A stretch of 64,000 bases of DNA from Congeria kusceri (GCA_027627225.1 CM051027.1:83701951-83765950), one strand, 5' to 3'; positions 29,501 to 44,500 are shown, counted from the first letter of the stretch. Notes: a model not told the origin generated them from the sequence alone. Program-made: numbers and translations.

Positions 29501-32500
29501 TGTTTTTGCCTTGTCGCTCATGGCCGGCCTCATATATCCTGCAAGAGACAGGAACATTGGAATCCATCCACAGAATCAAGTGTAACCTTGAACATCTTAT
29601 TTTGTTTTAATTAATATTAGTGAGAGAAATATTGTTTGCCAATATTTACTAATATTTTGACAGAAAAAAATACAATTCAGCACAATTAACACTATAATAA
29701 ACCACCGTTAAATATGGTTTTTTTCTGTAACGTGCACTAAATTCATGTAATCCATAATTGTTAAAAAAAACTAATTGAAGGATGCAACAAGTATGTAGTG
29801 TTTTTGAAAGTTGTTAATGTTTAATGTAGAAGACACTTCAAAACTCATATAGTAGACAAACCACTGAAATCAGAAATGAATGCTTAACACAACACAAGGG
29901 CTATGGTGTAAGGGAAAAGAGCAATTTTTATTTTTATTTTATTATATTTTTTTATGAACCTGGTATTACATAATTTGTGCAGTCTTAGTTAAGACTGACA
30001 TGACATGGAGTATGGAAAACACATTGATTTTGTATTTATTTACACATACAATTCGCTGAGAGCAACATTTGATTACACTTACGAGTCGTGATGCAACACA
30101 ATTAACCCACATACGCATTACACTGAACTTCACACATTTTCATGTTTAGTGCAATAACACGTCATACTGAAATTGTTTATTATTTCTTCTAACATGACAC
30201 CTCGAGTTTTCCATAGACAAAGAACAAAACTTCCCATTGTTAAATCGCCAATAAACAATGCGAAAAATAGTTCCCAAATTGTAAAATATAGTTTGCATTT
30301 TAAATGCAGATTGTGTTGTCAGGTCATGTTAGAATCAAAATAATATTCGCATTGAGTAATCTGTATATAAACAACTGTTGTTGTTCTGCTGTGCGGTTAT
30401 TGCAAAAAAATCGAGTATAATTTTTAAATAAAAGAAATTACTAACTGTAATTATTATTATGCAATAAAGAATTGGCCGTTTTAACTACAACAGTTTTCAA
30501 CAAGGATATCAGTAAAACTGATGGATATTCCCCAATGCGCTTTGTCAAGCAAAACAAATGCAATGAGAAGGGCAAAGATATTAAAATGACCAAAAATCAA
30601 AAGAAATGTGTTCTATATTTCAAAAATCCCATAGCTCTAAAGAAAATTAATTGAAGTGGAACATATGTACACGTCCTCTTGGCAATGAAGCTTCCCATGA
30701 AATGTCATTGAAATCTGGCCAGTAGTTGATGAGAAATATCCCCGACAAGAATTGTGCAATATATACTATATGTCAGAAGTCCCACAACTCTGAGACAAAT
30801 CATTGAAGCAGAACGTCCTGGTAGTATGCACACCTCCTCTTGGTAATGAAGCCTCCCATAAAGTTTTGTTGTATTCCAGCAAGTAGTTGCTGAGAAATAG
30901 CACAGACAAAAAAGTAAAGAATAGTGCACTATATACTGATTTCAGAAATCTTCAAAGTCCCATAACTCTAAGAAAAATCATTGAAGCGGAACGTCCTGGT
31001 AGTATGCATACCTCCTCTTGGTAATGAAGCTTTCCATAAAGTTTTATTGAATTCCAGCAAGTAGTTGCTGAGAAAAAGCCCAGACAAGAAAGTGAAGAAT
31101 AGTGCACTATGTACTGATTTCAGAAATCTTCAAAGTCCCATAACTCTAAGAAAAATCATTGAGGCGGAGCTTTCTGGTAGTATGCACACCTCCTCCTGGT
31201 AATGAAGCTTCCCATTAGGTTTCGTTGAATTCCGGCAAGTAGTTGCTGAGAAATAGCCCGGACAAGAAAGTGAAGAATTGTGCACTATATACTGATTTCA
31301 GAAATCTTCAAAGTCCCATAACTCTAATAAAAAACAATAAAGCGGAACTTCCTAGTAATATGGACACCTCCTCTTGGTAATGAAGCTTCCCATGAAGTTT
31401 CGTTGAATTCCGGCCAGAAGTTGCTGAGAAATACTCCAGACAAGAAAGTCAAGAATTGTGCACTATAAACTAATTTCAGCAATATTCAAAGTCCCATGAC
31501 TCTGAGAAAATCGTTGAAGCGGAACATCCTGGTAATATGCACACCTCCTCTTGGTCATGAAGCTGCCCATGAAGTTTCGTTGAATTCTGGCTAGTAGTTG
31601 CTGAGAAAAAATCTGGACAAGAAAGTGTGACGGAAGGACGGACAAAAGGTCGATTATTTGCTCCCCTGAAATTTTTGGGGAACATAATAAAAATTACAGG
31701 CCAATTATATTCCTGAAGAACATGTACCACACTGAAATATACAGCAGTCAGATAATATAACTTTACAATAAAATTTCATGCTTTGATCTAAATCAATTTT
31801 TATTTTAATGTGCTTGCCACACATAAAATGAAATAGTGCATTTCATCAAACAGCGCATACATGCTTTTAATATTCCCATTACAGCAATGAGACACAAACA
31901 TTGACATGAAGTAAATGTATTCATTCATTCTTAATGGACAAACAATTCTTACCCAAACCACATGTGTGTTATATAATCACACACATATAACCAAGAAATC
32001 GTAAATGGAACTTCACTTTAATCATATCTGAAAAGCACTAGCAGCCAAACATAGTCACGTCAATGTACACGGTAGCCAACGCTCACATTATGTGATTATA
32101 AACATTTTGCAGAACCGCAATCCAATGACTTAGCAAATCTATCCTTAACCAACTCTTGCCGTTACCCCACCCACCAAAATATGCCTTAGACATAATCTTT
32201 AGAATGTTTTGCAAACTAATGCGGAACCAACAGAATTAATATGGCAATGAATTCATATTTGTCACTTTAACAGGGTACACAGCTATCAAATTTCTTCGGG
32301 CAATGCAACAAAGCTACAAGACATTACATGACTACACTATTTGTGGATTATTTCAAATTTCATTGGAGACTATTCAGACTAATAATATTGATCCAATGCG
32401 TAACATACATGCGTACATTTCTTACTACTAACTCGGAGAAAGAGGGATAATCTGGATAATGCATTAGAACTGAATTGTCAAGCATGGAAAACTAGTGTAT

Positions 32501-35500
32501 AATGAATGTTCTTGTTAACAGGAAAAGATGTGTTTAGGATACAAGAAACGTAAGTATTCAACAAACATAAGGAACACATAGTAAAGGGAAACCAATCGGG
32601 TGACCTATAATTGAAAGACCAATATCAATACCATATCCCCCCAGTATTCTGATGCTTATGTATTGACATTAAATAACCATTACAAGCATAGAAATCAGAA
32701 ACCAACAAAAGATCAATATCTTGAAGACTAGAACTCTGCGATTTGGATGTGTCGCCTGACACCGGATAGCTTACGAGAATCCAAATGAAGAAGCACTTAC
32801 GGTTAATGCTCAAATTTTTTTAAACATATTTATTGAAATCTTCAAAAGCACTGCACTCTGGCTACTTGCAAAGAAAAGACTTATTAAAACCAAAAATGCG
32901 ACACAAAAATGAGAATGAAAATAAACAAAGGGCAATAACTCCAACAGTATGAGGTGCGGAGTAACAGTTCTTGTGCACTGCACTTCCCCTCTATGAGATC
33001 TATCTACCTATGAAGTTTCATGTTGATAGCTTTAATAGTCTAAGAGTTATGCTCCGGACAAGCGAAAGGGGCCGCCGCCGACACCCCCACCGACATACCT
33101 AACCCCTTTATGTTGACTAGTCAGGCGACACAAAAACCGTCATTACAAAAGCAAAGGAAGCATGTTCAATTATTTGGTACAGAATGGTACATCCTTATTC
33201 TCCTAATTGCATTTCCTTCATGCCACGAGATCAACTTAATCAATCCGAAATCCATATGAGGCGTGTCGTGGGAAATCCGGGCTGACTGCATGTGCATAAA
33301 GTGTTGTCCCATTTAGCCTGTGCAGTCCGCAAAGGCTAATCCGGGACGACAATTTCCACCTACAGTTGATTTATGTTTAGAACAGACTTTCTGGAACAGA
33401 AAATACCATAAAAGCGGAGTGTCGTCTTTGACGACACTTTATGCACATGCATTAAGCCCCGATTTCCCACGACACGTCTCATCATTTTGAACCATTTGCA
33501 GCCGCCCAATACTTTGTTAGTGTGTGCAAGTCTGTGACACAGGTGTCGCGCATTGTGTTAACACGCATGAGCTCTGCCAGGAGAAAGAAAAGCAACAATA
33601 GGGAAAGATCTGGGATCAAAAAAGGTACAGGGTGCTGCTACTAAAAAAGGAGTAGGGGGCAAAGCAAGACCAGTTTGTTGACATTTTCTAATAACTGGTT
33701 TTAATCAGGATTTTTATCAGTCTTATGCTTCTAATTAAGTGCAGCACCCTGCTATTTTGCTATAGATCGTTCCCTACAACATCTATTCTGGGTTTGCTGG
33801 TATACTCCACTATTATACATACTCGCGTCTGAAAACATAAACACTATGGTTGGGTATAGAACATGTTATGCAAGTTTAAAACATTAACTGTAACTCAATA
33901 TAAGGTCAAGTTGTATAATGTGATATGCAAAACCCAAACTGTGCTCTTGGGGTAGAAGGATATTAAATGTTTAAGAAACAAGAGCTATTCCGCTACTAGA
34001 TAACAAAATGGAAAGAAAATGAATGAGCCATGAATCAAATTTATTTTGGTATAAGAATGACTATTATAATAAGCTTTGTTACTAGCCAACAGATATTTCT
34101 TATGACATGTTAGCCTAGAAAAAAATAATGAATTGTTTATCAGGCAATTTTTCCAAAAAATGAGGAGGGAGGGCGATTTTTTTTTTTTTAAGTATTTTTT
34201 TTTTCTCATACTCTTTTCTATTGGCACTATGTAATGGCATATTAAAACAAGTAAATATATACAGATTAAAGACAATTTTAATTATTAATAACAACATAAA
34301 CATCCCTTTTTTATAAAATTCTTAATATAGATTTATTAATCACAAACGGCCATTTATGCAAGCTGACGTAAAAAGACAATCAATTTCAATGTTCATAATT
34401 AACATAAGTGCCTTCAAATTGATATACCATCAGCATTAAAGTACTTTTATTTATAGAATTTAACTTCTCGTAATTCATATGTTTATAACTGTCAACAATA
34501 GGAATTATTTTTGCAATAAATCACCAATAATTTTTGACAAGGAAAATCAACACTTGTCAATGCAGCTGGCATTTTTGTTATATTACATAGGACTTATATT
34601 GACACAAATTTTCTTTAAAAAATATGGAATGCTGTTACACAAGCAAAAACATGTACGAAAATTTTTTTATTCGACAAATATGACTTTTTTCAAAATTTAC
34701 ACAGTATGTACATCCGATTTATATAATTAAATCGGACTGGAAGAAAGTTACTGGAAATACCGAAATCTCAACCCGGTTACTCTTCTTCCGCTTTGTTAAA
34801 ATGCGAATTCGTTTAATTTTAAGCCGCTGTCCATGGGATTAAATTCAATACATCCTAATTTTAGTAATAGTTCTTATGAACATTTATGATGTTTATTCGT
34901 CGGAAATCTGTTTCTCATTTACGAAAGGCATTGGTCGAAACCACATGGTACGAACGGAATATACTATATTATGTACATGCTTGTTTACTCCAGAGTCATC
35001 ACCAGTTATCGCATACAGAAAATAGACTATAGCAAGTTACCAAAATGTTAATAAATTCACAGATTTCAATGTGTAGTTTGTGTATTTTGTTCGGTTACAT
35101 GCCCATTATAAACACTTTCTGCAAAGTTTCATTTTTATTAACATATTTCTGGACTGCTCTTTAAAACCCAGGCACGATCGTCAAAAAATAGTTAATAAAA
35201 AATGTGTGGCGGGCCATAAAAAAACGTTGCGGCGCTGCCTGAGAAACAAATAATTAATTTTTTTTAGCCTTAGTCTTATATTAACATGTTTAACCAGGTT
35301 AAACAGGTTAACTATTGAAAACTGAATAGTCACATTAATATTAAATGTCTTAATTTTGTAGCAAATTTTAATTATATTCTACAATGTTTTTGAATGAGAA
35401 TGACATCCATCTAGAATTTAAAAACATCCGTCTATAATACTAGCACCCATAATAAATTTATGAAAACAAGATTATGATACACATGAAGTATTTAATGTTC

Positions 35501-38500
35501 ATGATTATATTGGAACATGTTATGCATGCAATGATAACATGTATTACAGCTACCTCTCACATATGTGCTCACACACACAAGAAGTAACACTTAAGTAGCT
35601 CCCATACGCTTCAGGTCCTGTGCATATGCGCTCACACACACAAGAAGTAACACTTACGTAGCTCCCATACGCTTCAGGTCAGGTGCATAGGCGCTCACAC
35701 ACACAAGAAGTAACACTTACGTAGCTCCCATACGCTTCAGGTCCTGTGCATAGGCGCTCACACACACAAGAAGTAACACTTACGTAGCTCCCAAACGCTT
35801 CAGGTAGTGCGCATAGGCGCTCACACACACAAGAAGTAACACTTACGTAGCTCCCATACGCTTCAGGTCCTGTGCATACGCCTGGTTTTGTTCTGCACGA
35901 GTTTTTGCTGGTGGCACGGGGTCTCGAGTTCTTTTCTCCCTATAGCATGAACGTAATATTCCATTTTGAGTATTTATCTTTGCAGTATTCTATTGTTTGT
36001 TTTATATGGTATATAACAAAACAGTGTTTTCATTTTTGATGATATACAGAGTACAAAACAAAATCTATACGATATTTCCTGCAATTTGCACACTAGACCA
36101 ACAGCTAGATGTTTAGTGATTTTACAAACATCCCATTCAAGCAAGAAAGCCTTACAAAGTACAAACATCCCATTCAAGCAAGAAAGCCTTACAAAGTACA
36201 AACATCCCATTCAAGCTAGAAAGCCTTACAAAGATCTTTAAGTTTGGAAATCTGAACCAAATTTATAAGCACCCAATGTATTCATTTCTTACAGTCTGTC
36301 TAAATGGTACAGCAAGTAAATTTTCTTTCCAAACATACATGTAAGAATACATATACTTACATGTGTATTAAAATGATAAAACAAAACCTTGTATGTAAAC
36401 ATGCATACTGTTAACATAACAATTTTGTGACTTCGAACAATAACATAGCTGTGATGATAGTAATGGCAGTAACAGTTTATGTGATGAGTTAACATTAACA
36501 ATTACTCAAACTCAAGTTAAGAGAAAACTTTTTAAATGCTTGTAGAGGAACAACATTTTAATCAAGCAGTAACCAAAGTGTGAACTGGCTGATCAAATCA
36601 GCCTCCTGACAAACAATATATTACCACTACACAGATACTTGTTTGATTGCAAACACACATTAAACCTGAAAGATCACTTTCTTGACAAATTAGTTTTGTC
36701 AACTGTTTCCTACATTTCAAAGGTGATGGCAGAATATTCACAAACTGTACTTTTTCAGGGGATCGAGTTAATGATTTTACACTGTACCCAATTAAATCAC
36801 ATCTACACTGTAAACAGTTCCAAACTTCTAATGTAACAAGAGATGTTTGTAAAACATGCATGCCCCCCGCATTGTAGCCAAGTCGTCAATATGTGCAATT
36901 GTTAACAGATTTTTTAAATATTGTATGCACACATTAACACATGGTGAGGACATTAAAGTTGATGCTTTAGAAAGTAAATATAAAGCTGAAAGAAAGATAG
37001 AGAATAATTATGGATTTATTTTTACAGTCTATTATATAAGGATACCTTTTTTCTGTTTGATTTAAACATCAAATAGGCCAAAATATCTTTAGATATCCTG
37101 CGGAAACAAAATGGTCTACAGAGAAAACAGTTTTCATGTTACAAGCCCCTTTGACATTGACCTTTGACCTGTTGAAATCAAAACTGATAGCCATCTTTCT
37201 TTCCTCCCGAGTAACCAGCATACCAACTTAGATGATCGTAGGTCAAAGCGTATTCTACATATCATGCGGAAACGAAATGGTCTACAGAGGAAGCAGTTTT
37301 CACAAGCCTCTGTCACCTTGACCTTTGACCTGTTGACCTCAAAATTGATAGGCGTCTTCCTTTCCACCCAAGTAACCAGCATACCAACTTAAATGATCGT
37401 AGGTCAAAGTGTTCTCTAGATATAGTTCGGAAACAAATTTCATGTTACAAGCCCCTGTGACCTTGACCTTTTACCTGTTGACCTCAAAATCAATAAGCGT
37501 CTTCCTTTCCTCCCAAGTAACCAGCATACCAACTTACATGATCGTAGGTTAAAGCGTTCTATAGATATCGTGCGGAAACGAAATGGTATACGGACAGACC
37601 GACCATCCGACCGACCGACGGACAGGTGCAAAGCAATATACCCCCACTTCTTCGAAGGGGGGCATAATCAAGGTCAGTAGGAACAACACTCCTAAAAGAT
37701 TCTATACTACCAGAGGCCAAGTTGATGTGATGGGTTTGTTTGTACAGGAGCAGAATTACTCACCAAAATGTTGAACAGAAATCTTTAGATTCCCTGTAGA
37801 ATTTGAAATAAAAATTGTTACAACTAAACTGAAATTAATTTCATATGTAACACTTCCTTATGGAACCGAAAAACTAATCGGCAATCAAAACAAAACTTGT
37901 AAGACACACAGGAAGATGTCAATTCCCATAAAAACTGCAACTATTCTATATTTGCAACATTATTACTGCAGTTCAGTTAGCTGTATATACCTCTAATAAA
38001 TATATAATCTGAAAGCTGCAAGTCCCCAGACTATCTTACTCGACTCTTTAGGGAGTTACAAAAATTGGTCAATAGTAAGCCATTTCTGTTCTATTCATTG
38101 ACTCAATATTGCTAATCTTTTATCTTAAAACTAGAAATCATACTCGACTCTGTAGGGAGCAGGTGAAGGTGGTCGAAAGGCGTCCTGTTCTTCGCGCCTC
38201 GGAATGGACTTTGAATATGCAGGATCTCGTCTTGAATCCTTATAGGGATCCTCGTTTCTTGTGTCTCTGTACGGGTCCTCCCTGCGCGTGTCCCTGTAGG
38301 GGTCATCCCTTGCTGTGTCACGATATGGGTCTTCCCTGCGCGTATCTCGATGCGGGTCCTCTCTACGTGCATATGGGTCATCTCTACGAGTATCTCTGTA
38401 CGGTTCGTCCTTTCTATACGACCGGTCGTCCCTGCGAGTATCGCGGTATGGGTCGTCTCTGCGGGGATCGTCACGTCTAGCATCATATGGCACTCGTTCC

Positions 38501-41500
38501 TGTAAATAAATAGAACTAAGTATATAACTGAAAATTGATATCAGAAGTAGGGGGTGCGTATTGTATACTTGGCAAAACTCCTAACGCACATAATAGAAAT
38601 ACTGTAATTATGTTCCATTGAAACAGAAACAACATATGAGTCAAAATGACTTTAGCCGACCGATCAATTTTACCAACGATTATTCCGTTAAAAAGATTTG
38701 ATAATTGACAATATTGACATTGCATAGGCATTTTAATATGGAAGGGGTATGCATTCATAATCGTACGAACGCAATGCCTTATCATCTGTGTGTCATATTT
38801 TTATGCAAATTATATTTCGACATGAATATTTACATGAACTAAGATGTCTTATACTGTTCAATGTTACTCCTTTTTGCATTTATTGTTGACGTTTGATCAA
38901 ATGTTTTTATAATTAATATACATGAACATTTCATTCGTTCTTCTTCTACAAAAATCAATTTGACATTTTTTTCACTTTTGTTTTCTATCATGCAACGTTT
39001 ACAAGTGTTATTAATAAACAAAGCCGTTTCGCTAGCAAGTAATATGTACATGCTATGGTATTTTAGGTAAACATTACTTTTCTTAGAAGCGACCACAGAA
39101 AATCTCCATGACGTAACATCGGTTCAGGAACGTAGCTTTAAAATGGATATGTTTTCACATGGATGTGTCTATTTGCTAGATGCATTTTGGATCGTCTAAT
39201 TTATTGTGCATTTATATCACAGTTAATAATGATGAATGGTTTGACATGTAAAATAAGAAAAAATGCATTTTGAGATTTCTATTTAAATGTTATCCTTTCT
39301 AATACAAGTTATGCCCAGGCAAAGCAAAGAGCTCAGATACGCCCGTGTGGATGCTATTGATCGATGACCTAGCTTACACGTCATCACTTGTTTAGTGATG
39401 CCATTTGTGGATTGTTTTGCATTTTTCTCACTGAGTGAAAATTTGGATATATGGTGTGGATTTAAATCATTTAAAAGCATTTAAGTATCCATCTGTTGTG
39501 TTAATAATAAAACAGGATTATCCAGGATCTGTTAAACTCTCAGCCTAGGAATTGTGTGATTCTAAAGTGTCAGAACTCAACTGTGGTATAGAAGTATTCA
39601 TGATGTGGATTTACTGTCTTGCTAACAAAGCACCTCTTATTTTATATTAATCTTTCTAAAGCATTAATAATGTTTGGTGTGCTTGTTGGCTACACCGGCC
39701 GAAATAGCAGTTCTTCTTGATGTCACAGGTATTTTTGCATTTGTTTAAGTTACTTTATGGGTTTTGTAGCAATATGATTTATGCAAAGAAAATAAAAATG
39801 TTACGACTCAAAATGTTTACATTAAATTTCATTTGTCTAAGAAAATTGAATGTAAAATAAGGAGACAATGACATTTTTGAAGGGAACTATTTAATTAATC
39901 GTAGTTTGCATTCTATTTTGTGTAGTTCGGTTACACGGGGCGGTACTTCGCTGTTCCGATAAGAAAATGCTGTGCATGATATTTCTCTTAGAATGGCAAT
40001 AAAATGCATGTTAAACAAAAATAATATGAAGGAATGCTATGAAATGATCCCAAATATAATGTAAATATAAGGATTGAAATTAAGTTTGGTCGTATCAGCT
40101 GCAAATTTATCAAGAAAATATAATAACTAATATCTTCCTAACAAGATGAAACAAGCAATCTTACACTTGTCATAAGGAAATATCATAACTAATATCTTCC
40201 TAACCAGGTGCAACAAGCAGTCTTACACTTGTCCTCAGGAAATATCATAACTGATATCTTCCTAACAAGATGAAACAAGCAGTCTTACACTGGTCCTCAG
40301 GAAATATCATAACTAATATCTTCCTAACAAGATGCAACAAGCAGTCTTACACTTGTCATCAGGAAATATCATAACTAATATCTTCCTAACAAGATGCAAC
40401 AAGCAGTCTTACACTGGTCCTCAGGAAATATATAACTAATATCTTCCTAACAAGGTGCAACAAGCAGTCTTACACTTGTCCTCAGGAAATATCATAACTG
40501 ATATCTTCCTAACAAGATGCAACAAGCAGTCTTACACTGGTCCTCAGGAAATATCATAACTAATATCTTCCTACCAAGATGCAACAAGCAGTCTTACACT
40601 TGTCATCAGGAAATATCATAACTAATAATTTTTATCTTCCTAACAAGATGCAACAAGCAGTCTTACACTTGCCCTCAGGAAATATCATAACTAATATCTT
40701 CATAACAAGGTGCAACAAGCAGTCTTACACAGGTCCTCAGGAAATATCATAACTAATATCTTCCTAACAAGGTGCAACAAGCAGTCTTACATTGGTCCTC
40801 AGGAAATATCATAACTAATATCTTCCTAACAAGATGCAACAAGCAGTCTTACACTTGTCCTCAGGAAATATCATAACTAATATCTTCCTAACAAGATGCA
40901 ACAAGCAGTCTTACACTTGTCCTCAGGAAATATCATAACTAATATCTTCCTAACAAGATGAAACAAGCAGTCTTACACTGGTCCTCAGGAAATATCATAA
41001 CTAATATCTTCATAACAAGATGAAACAAGCAGTCTTACACTGGTCCTCAGGAAATATCACAACTAATATCTTCCTAACAAGGTGCAACAAGCAGTCTTAC
41101 ACTTGTCCTCAGGAAATATCATAACTAATATCTTCCTAACAAGGTGAAACAAGCAGTCTTACACTTGTCCTCAGGAAATATCATAACTAATATCTTCCTA
41201 ACAAGATGCAACAAGCAGTCTTACACTTGTCCTCAGGAAATATCATAACTAATATCTTCCTAACAAGATGAAACAAGCAGTCTTACACTGGTCCTCAGGA
41301 AATATCATAACTAATATCTTCATAACAAGATGAAACAAGCAGTCTTACACTGGTCCTCAGGAAATATCACAACTAATATCTTCCTAACAAGGTGCAACAA
41401 GCAGTCTTACACTTGTCCTCAGGAAATATCATAACTAATATCTTCCTAACAAGGTGAAACAAGCAGTCTTACACCTGTCCTCAGGAAATATCATAACTAA

Positions 41501-44500
41501 TATCTTCCTAACAAGATTAAACAAGCAGTCTTACACTTGTCCTCAGGAAATATCATAACTAATATCTTCCTAACAGATGAAACAAGCAGTCTTCAACTGG
41601 TCCTCAGGAAATATCATAACTAATATCTTCCTTCCTAACAAGATGAAACAAGCAGTCTTACACTTGTCCTCAGGAAATATCATAACTAATATCTTCCTAA
41701 CAAGGTGAAACAAGCAGTCTTACACTTGTCCTCAGTAAATATCATAACTAATATCTTCCTAACAAGATGCAACAAGCAGTCTTACAATTGTCCTCAGTAA
41801 ATATCATAACTAATATCTTCCTAACAAGATGCAACAAGCAGTCTTACATTGGTCCTCAGGAAATATCATAACTAATATCTTCCTAACAAGATGAAACAAG
41901 CAGTCTTACACTTGTCCTCAGGAAATATCATATCTAATATCTTCCTAACAAGATGCAACAAGCAGTCTTACACTTGTCCTCAGGAAATATCATAACTAAT
42001 ATCTTCCTAACAAGGTGAAACAAGCAGTCTTACACTTGTCCTCAGGAAATATCATAACTAATATCTTCCTAACAAGATGCAACAAGCAGTCTTACACTTG
42101 TCCTCAGGAAATATCATAACTAATATCTTCCTAACAAGGTGAAACAAGCAGTCTTACACTTGTCCTCAGGAAATATCATAACTAATATCTTCCTAACAGA
42201 TGAAACAAGCAGTCTTCAACTGGTCCTCAGGAAATATCATAACTAATATCTTCCTAACAAGATGAAACAAGCAGTTTTACACTTGTCCTCTGGAAATATC
42301 ATAACTAATATCTTCCTAACTAGATGCAACAAGCAGTCTTACACTTGTCCTCAGGAAATATCATAACTAATATCTTCCCAACAAGATGCAACAAGCAGTC
42401 TTACACTGGTCCTCAGGAAATATCATAACTAATATCTTTTCCTAACAAGATGCAACAAGCAGTCTTACACTTGACCTCAGGAAATATCATAACTAATATC
42501 TTCCTAACAAGATGCAACAAGCAGTCTTACACTGGTCCTCAGGAAATATCATAACTAATATCTTCCTAACAAGATGCAACAAGCAGTCTTACACTTGTCC
42601 TCAGGAAATATCATAACTAATATCTTCCTTCCTAACAAGATGCAACAAGCAGTCTTACACTGGTCCTCAGGAAATATCATAACTAATATCTTCCTAACAA
42701 GATGCAACAAGCAGTCTTACACTTGTCCTCAGGATCTGGTCCTCCCTGAACCCACCCCCGGGAAAGTTCACCTCGTCCACAAGCTGAGGGGATGGAGTCC
42801 AACCATTGTAAAAGCGTGGATTGTAGGTTGGAACTGGCCCATTCCACTCATTCCTGTAATGGTTTTAAGATTGTTGTATGTATGTATTTTATAAAATGAT
42901 GATGACTTTTAAAATAACATGATATTAAACTTGATGTTATTTGTTAAGCATTAGTTACACATTTTTGTGCTGTTTCAGCTATCATCAACAGTAACAAATG
43001 TAACAATGTGAGCTGACTGGAGACATACATGAATAACATATCATCAATAAAAATATTGATAAAAAGTATTGGGAAATCATACGTAGATCGTTTGAATTAG
43101 TACTTAATCCGGACTTCAAATTTACACCAAATGCTTATATGAAAGTGTTCCAAGGTGTTCCCTACTTGACCAGTGTCCAGGGCCTGCCCAGTCTGGTCCA
43201 CAGTTCGAGCTCCTTGGAGGTCAGGCAGTGTGTGAGGAGCTGTTTAGCCTCGGGCAGCAGTAGCGGGGCCACCGCCTCGTTGCTAAGGTCACGACCTCCA
43301 TGAATGGGGTCACGGCTTGCCTCATAGATGAGGCTCAGGGGGGTGAACAGGAAGTGCACAAGCTCTGGAGCATTGGGGTCGTGAATATGGGCCTTCAGCT
43401 TAGCCTGAAATGTCATAGGCGTTTTACATTTGAGGCGTGTCATGGGAAAACCAGACTTAATGCATGTGCCTAAAGTGTCGTCCCGGATAATCCTGGACGG
43501 CACTTTCCGCCTACAGTGGATTTTTTGTTTATAAGAGACTACCTTGAAACAGAAAATACCATAAAGGCGTAAAGGGCCATCCCGGATTAGCCTGTGCGGA
43601 CTGCACAGGCTAACCCGGGACGACACTTTACGTACATGCATTAAGTCCGATATTCCCACGACACGCATCATTTATGCAATTTTTTTATGTAAGTTTATTA
43701 TAATATGGTGGAATGGAGATTTTGCTTATGACCAAGGATTATCTGGTACAATGCCAGATATGTATATGCTTATGTTTACAACTGCAGATGAGAATGGAGA
43801 TGAATAGCAGGAGAATCGTATTGGACTGTTATTGCACTAGAGAGCCTGGATAAAGGCCTCCATTACATAGTCTTAATGCCTTTGGGCTGAAGTGATATTA
43901 CTAAACAAGTTTTCATAGTTATTGATTTCATATACAAAACTATGCAAAATTTAAGTTCAAATGCAAAAAGATTAGTTTCCAGATAAACAACTATCATAAA
44001 AATTATCAAACTGGATTAACTGCCCCTTTAAATCACTAAACTTGATGAAAAAAGTTTGATAAACATACCAGCAAATTAAACGCAAACTTAAATTTCTGGA
44101 AAATGTCCACAAAGTCATCGGCCGGTGGTGGTCTGGCTCTCATCATCAACATACCATCTGGGATCAAAACAGAACTCATTATATGTATTGTACCATGAAT
44201 GTTACTGTCAATATTTATGTACATGTACAAACAGAACAACACGAAAATTACAATACATTTTAAGATTATACATAGGTTGTTTTTTTGTTGTCTGTGTGTT
44301 TTTCTATATATAATTTTCGTTTCAGAAGAATGGAAAATCTTATAGATATTTGTCCTGAAAAAAATGAAACAATAATGGATATACATGGTAGAAATATTAT
44401 TCTGACGTCATGTGTCTTAGCGTTAGATTTTGGTAATACATAAACAGAACATATTGAGTAAGTAACTGTCTTTTTCATAAAAGTAACCACTGATTTCAAA

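Noticed and set aside
38109..38509. Open frames of 120+ codons on both strands over the repeat exon
   Set aside because: Only the minus-strand frame DDPYRDTRR splices in phase with both neighbours; the others are shadows of the 27-bp periodicity.
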